Below, in pieces: positions 22,329 through 24,308 of a stretch of 24,308 nt of DNA. The notes below the pieces were generated by a model, which worked only from the letters and a program-made list of their open reading frames with translations, did not search any database and was not told the DNA's origin. The DNA lies in the NCBI GenBank assembly GCA_934155625.1, contig CAKPHD010000025.1, positions 1 to 24,308 on the forward strand, read 5' to 3'. A program made the position numbers and the translations under genes. The stretch comes from an uncultured Clostridia bacterium (GTDB lineage Bacteria; Bacillota; Clostridia; TANB77; CAG-508). Every line of letters begins with the position of its first letter. The first letter of the stretch is position 1.

Positions 22329-22407
22329 AGAAATATTAGATGAAAATAAAGCCGAGAGACATATAAGAGGAGGAATGGCAACAAAACTTAAATATATGAA
22401 AAAATAA
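22267..22407 (+). CDS. spoIIID: SpoIIID 3' part (C-terminal residues), lacking a start
   Basis: In frame with the 5' half across the shared core: VHKDVT then ERLMEINPMLAKEVREIL and ending RGGMATKLKYMKK. This is the second half of SpoIIID, including the basic C-terminal region (family pattern RGGxATKxKY). Joined at the core it gives a 96-residue protein, close to the 93 of Bacillus subtilis. It has no start codon or ribosome site of its own, and the recombinase frame overlaps it up to 22328. It should be expressed only after the element is removed. Confidence 0.92.
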   Translation, partial: VHKDVTERLMEINPMLAKEVREILDENKAERHIRGGMATKLKYMKK

Positions 22408-22415
22408 GAAAAGTA

Positions 22416-22444
22416 TTGCAATTTTGTTTGAAAAATAATAAAAT
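22416..22444 (+). promoter_or_regulatory. Promoter of the DUF3298-like gene
   Basis: TTGCAA (22416-22421), 17-base spacer, TAAAAT (22439-22444); 20 bases before the ATG. Confidence 0.5.
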
Positions 22445-22464
22445 AAAATTACGGAGGAAAAAAT

Positions 22465-23316
22465 ATGAATGTAGTAATAGAAGATGAAAGCAAAAAAAAT
22501 AAAAAACTAAAAATATTATATATAGGAATAATAAGTATATGTTTAATTGCAATAATATCAGCAGTAGTATTGCAAATAGTTAAAGAAAATAATGGCTCTG
22601 AAGTTGCCAATTTACCACAATTAACAGATGATCAAAAAAATAAACACAAAGAAGAATTTTACAATATATTTGAAAACAAAGTAAACTATTTAGAAAACAA
22701 CAGTTATAAAATAACAAAACTAGAATCAAATAAAGAAATTATATATACTGGATATCAAAATAATGACAATAAACTTAATGATTATGAGATGAAAGTTAAT
22801 ATTCCATATATTAATATAAATAATGACACAATAGAAGAATTTAATACACAGATAAGAGATATATTTGAAAAAAAAGCCAAAAGTATAGTAAATACACAAA
22901 ACAATAATGTTATATATACAGTAGATTATAGTGCATATATATCAAATAACATTTTATCATTAGTAGTAAGGTCAACTTTAAAAGAAGGAACAAATCCTCA
23001 AAGAGATATAATACAGACATATAACTATGATTTAACAAATCAAAAGGAATATACTATAGATGATATGTTAAATGCAAAAGGAATGACAAAAAAAGAAGCA
23101 AACCAAAAGATAAAAGAAGAAATAAAAACACAACAAGAAAAAGCGGAAGAACTTGAAAAGTTAGGATACACAACATATAAAAGAGATTATACAAGTGATG
23201 TATACAATATAAATAATGTTACAGAATATTTTATGGGAGAAGATAATGCTTTATATGTAATATATGCATATGGAAACGAAAACAATACAAATGAAATGGA
23301 TGTTGTAATAATGTAA
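22465..23316 (+). CDS. Membrane-anchored DUF3298/RsiV-like extracytoplasmic protein
   Basis: A 283-residue protein with a short basic cytoplasmic N-terminus, one transmembrane helix (about residues 20-44, ILYIGIISICLIAIISAVVL) and an extracytoplasmic domain. The latter contains VNIPYININNDTIEEFNTQI and YNYDLTNQKEYTIDDML, typical of the DUF4163/DUF3298 pair found in RsiV-like anti-sigma factors and PdaC-like envelope proteins. GGAGGA lies before the ATG. It follows spoIIID in the host backbone and may have a cell-envelope or spore-envelope role; no partner sigma factor is seen. Confidence 0.7.
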   Translation: MNVVIEDESKKNKKLKILYIGIISICLIAIISAVVLQIVKENNGSEVANLPQLTDDQKNKHKEEFYNIFENKVNYLENNSYKITKLESNKEIIYTGYQNNDNKLNDYEMKVNIPYININNDTIEEFNTQIRDIFEKKAKSIVNTQNNNVIYTVDYSAYISNNILSLVVRSTLKEGTNPQRDIIQTYNYDLTNQKEYTIDDMLNAKGMTKKEANQKIKEEIKTQQEKAEELEKLGYTTYKRDYTSDVYNINNVTEYFMGEDNALYVIYAYGNENNTNEMDVVIM

Positions 23317-23321
23317 AAAAA

Positions 23322-23350
23322 CGGTCTAGGTAAAACTAGATCGCTTTTTT
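23322..23350 (+). terminator. Terminator after the DUF3298-like gene
   Basis: CGGTCTAG (23322-23329) pairs with CTAGATCG (23336-23343), with one G-U, followed by C and six T's. The rest of the gap to 23453 shows only weak short inverted repeats. Confidence 0.8.
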
Positions 23351-23453
23351 GAAAATAAAAGGGGATGTTTATTAATCAGTTCTTACTGACTATGCGTATA
23401 ATATACCAATGAAATTTGTTCATTGTGTGAACTAATAGTGAAAGTTTGAAAAA

Positions 23454-24308
23454 TTAAGGAGTTTCTTCAAGAGTTATTGTAATATCTTTTTCTTCACCTT
23501 TTCTATTAATTTTTAATTTCATTGTATCACCAATTTTGTGTGAATTTTTAATTTCATTTAATTCATCCATAGTTGTAATATCTTTATCATCAGCTTTAAC
23601 TATAACGTCTCCAGATTGTAAGCCTGCTTTTTCAGCTGGTGAAAAGTTTTGAACAGTTTTTACATAAACTCCAACAGTTAAGTTATATTTTTTTGCTGTT
23701 GTTTCATCTAAACTGATACCACTAATACCAATATAAGGTCTTAAAACTTTATTGTGGTCAATTAATTGATTTGTTACATCAAGTGTAGAATTTATAGGAA
23801 TAGCAAATCCAATTCCTTCAACACCACTACCAGATAATTTTAATGTGTTAATACCAATAACTTTTCCGTCACTATTTACAAGTGCACCACCACTATTACC
23901 TGAATTTATTGCTGCATCTGTTTGAATACAAGTATATTTAGTACCTTCAGATTCTACTTCTCTATTTACAGCACTTATAATACCTTGTGTAACAGTTGTA
24001 TCTAATCCAAGAGGACTACCAACAGCCATTACAAATTCTCCAACTAAAGCTTGATCAGAATCACCAAATTCTGCAGCAGTTAAACCAGTTTTATCAATTT
24101 TTAAAACAGCTAAATCTGTTTGAGAATCTTTTCCAACAATTTTTGCATCATAAGTTGCATCATCACCATAAGTTCCACTATTTAATTTTACTTTTACAGA
24201 TGTTGCATCTGAAATATCATAATATGAATATGAGTTAGAAGAACTTGTATCTACAACGTGATTGTTTGTTAAAATATAACCATCTTCGCTTATTATAATA
24301 CCAGAACC
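23454..24308 (-). CDS. htrA: HtrA/DegP-type serine protease, N-terminus beyond the window
   Basis: The 285 C-terminal residues of an HtrA protease; the reading frame continues past 24308, so the true start and the expected membrane anchor are outside. The trypsin-like triad is visible: His in ILTNNHVVD, Asp in SQTDLAVLKID, and Ser in NSGNSGGALVN. A single PDZ domain follows (GVYVKTVQNFSPAEKAGLQSGDVIVK). HtrA proteases degrade or refold misfolded envelope proteins. An ATG at 24029 lies inside the protease domain after the His and Asp and is not a start. No strong terminator is seen after the stop at 23454. Confidence 0.93.
   Translation of the reverse strand, partial: GSGIIISEDGYILTNNHVVDTSSSNSYSYYDISDATSVKVKLNSGTYGDDATYDAKIVGKDSQTDLAVLKIDKTGLTAAEFGDSDQALVGEFVMAVGSPLGLDTTVTQGIISAVNREVESEGTKYTCIQTDAAINSGNSGGALVNSDGKVIGINTLKLSGSGVEGIGFAIPINSTLDVTNQLIDHNKVLRPYIGISGISLDETTAKKYNLTVGVYVKTVQNFSPAEKAGLQSGDVIVKADDKDITTMDELNEIKNSHKIGDTMKLKINRKGEEKDITITLEETP

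Noticed and set aside
22177..22407. An independent 76-codon gene starting at ATG 22177
   Set aside because: Residues before the attachment core are unrelated to SpoIIID and lie inside the recombinase gene in another frame; only the part from 22267 is real coding sequence.
23360..23453. Terminator for htrA on the minus strand
   Set aside because: Only 5-bp stems (such as TCAGT/ACTGA at 23376-23389) without a T-run; not strong enough to call.

Overview
The window is very AT-rich, has strong Shine-Dalgarno sites and tightly packed genes, and encodes SpoIIID, sortase and HtrA. This points to a spore-forming Clostridia-type Firmicute, probably gut-associated; genus cannot be read from the sequence.

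Host backbone, left (1-7670): HIT-family hydrolase, class D/E-like sortase, ligA, a small unknown gene, folD, dprA (single-base frameshift), a divergent DnaB-like SF4 ATPase and a GNAT acetyltransferase. Host backbone, right (22408-24308): a membrane-anchored DUF3298-like protein and an HtrA-type serine protease on the minus strand that runs off the window end.

Central observation: spoIIID, the mother-cell sporulation regulator, is cut in two. Codons 1-56 lie at 7676-7843; the rest lies at 22267-22407, about 14.4 kb away, in the same orientation. The halves meet at a shared 17-bp sequence (16/17 identical; 11 bp perfectly identical). A large serine recombinase (20643-22328) sits at the right end and reads into the spoIIID 3' half in another frame. 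Joining the halves at the shared core restores an in-frame 96-codon SpoIIID. The layout is that of the sigK skin element, but in spoIIID. The deduced attP has perfect 8-bp inverted arms centred on the shared core.

Element cargo, left to right: a pRiA4b ORF-3-like protein and DUF6429-like protein; an HTH (HTH_36-like) gene; a hairpin-dense oriT region with a pMV158-type nick sequence next to a MobV relaxase; a seven-gene co-directional operon (B12-type radical SAM, CoaE-like kinase, second radical SAM, DUF3419-like aminocarboxypropyl transferase, Glu-Ser-Arg repeat protein, CphA-like ATP-grasp ligase, SAM methyltransferase) that looks like an undescribed peptide/protein-modification pathway; a DUF6076-like gene on the minus strand; an HTH gene that appears to start at ATA; a type III (CptIN-like) toxin-antitoxin locus with pseudoknot repeats on both sides of the toxin; and the recombinase.

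Inference: the element is mobilizable, keeps itself in the lineage with an RNA-protein toxin-antitoxin, and may be removed in the mother cell so that spoIIID can work. Regulated excision is not shown by sequence alone.
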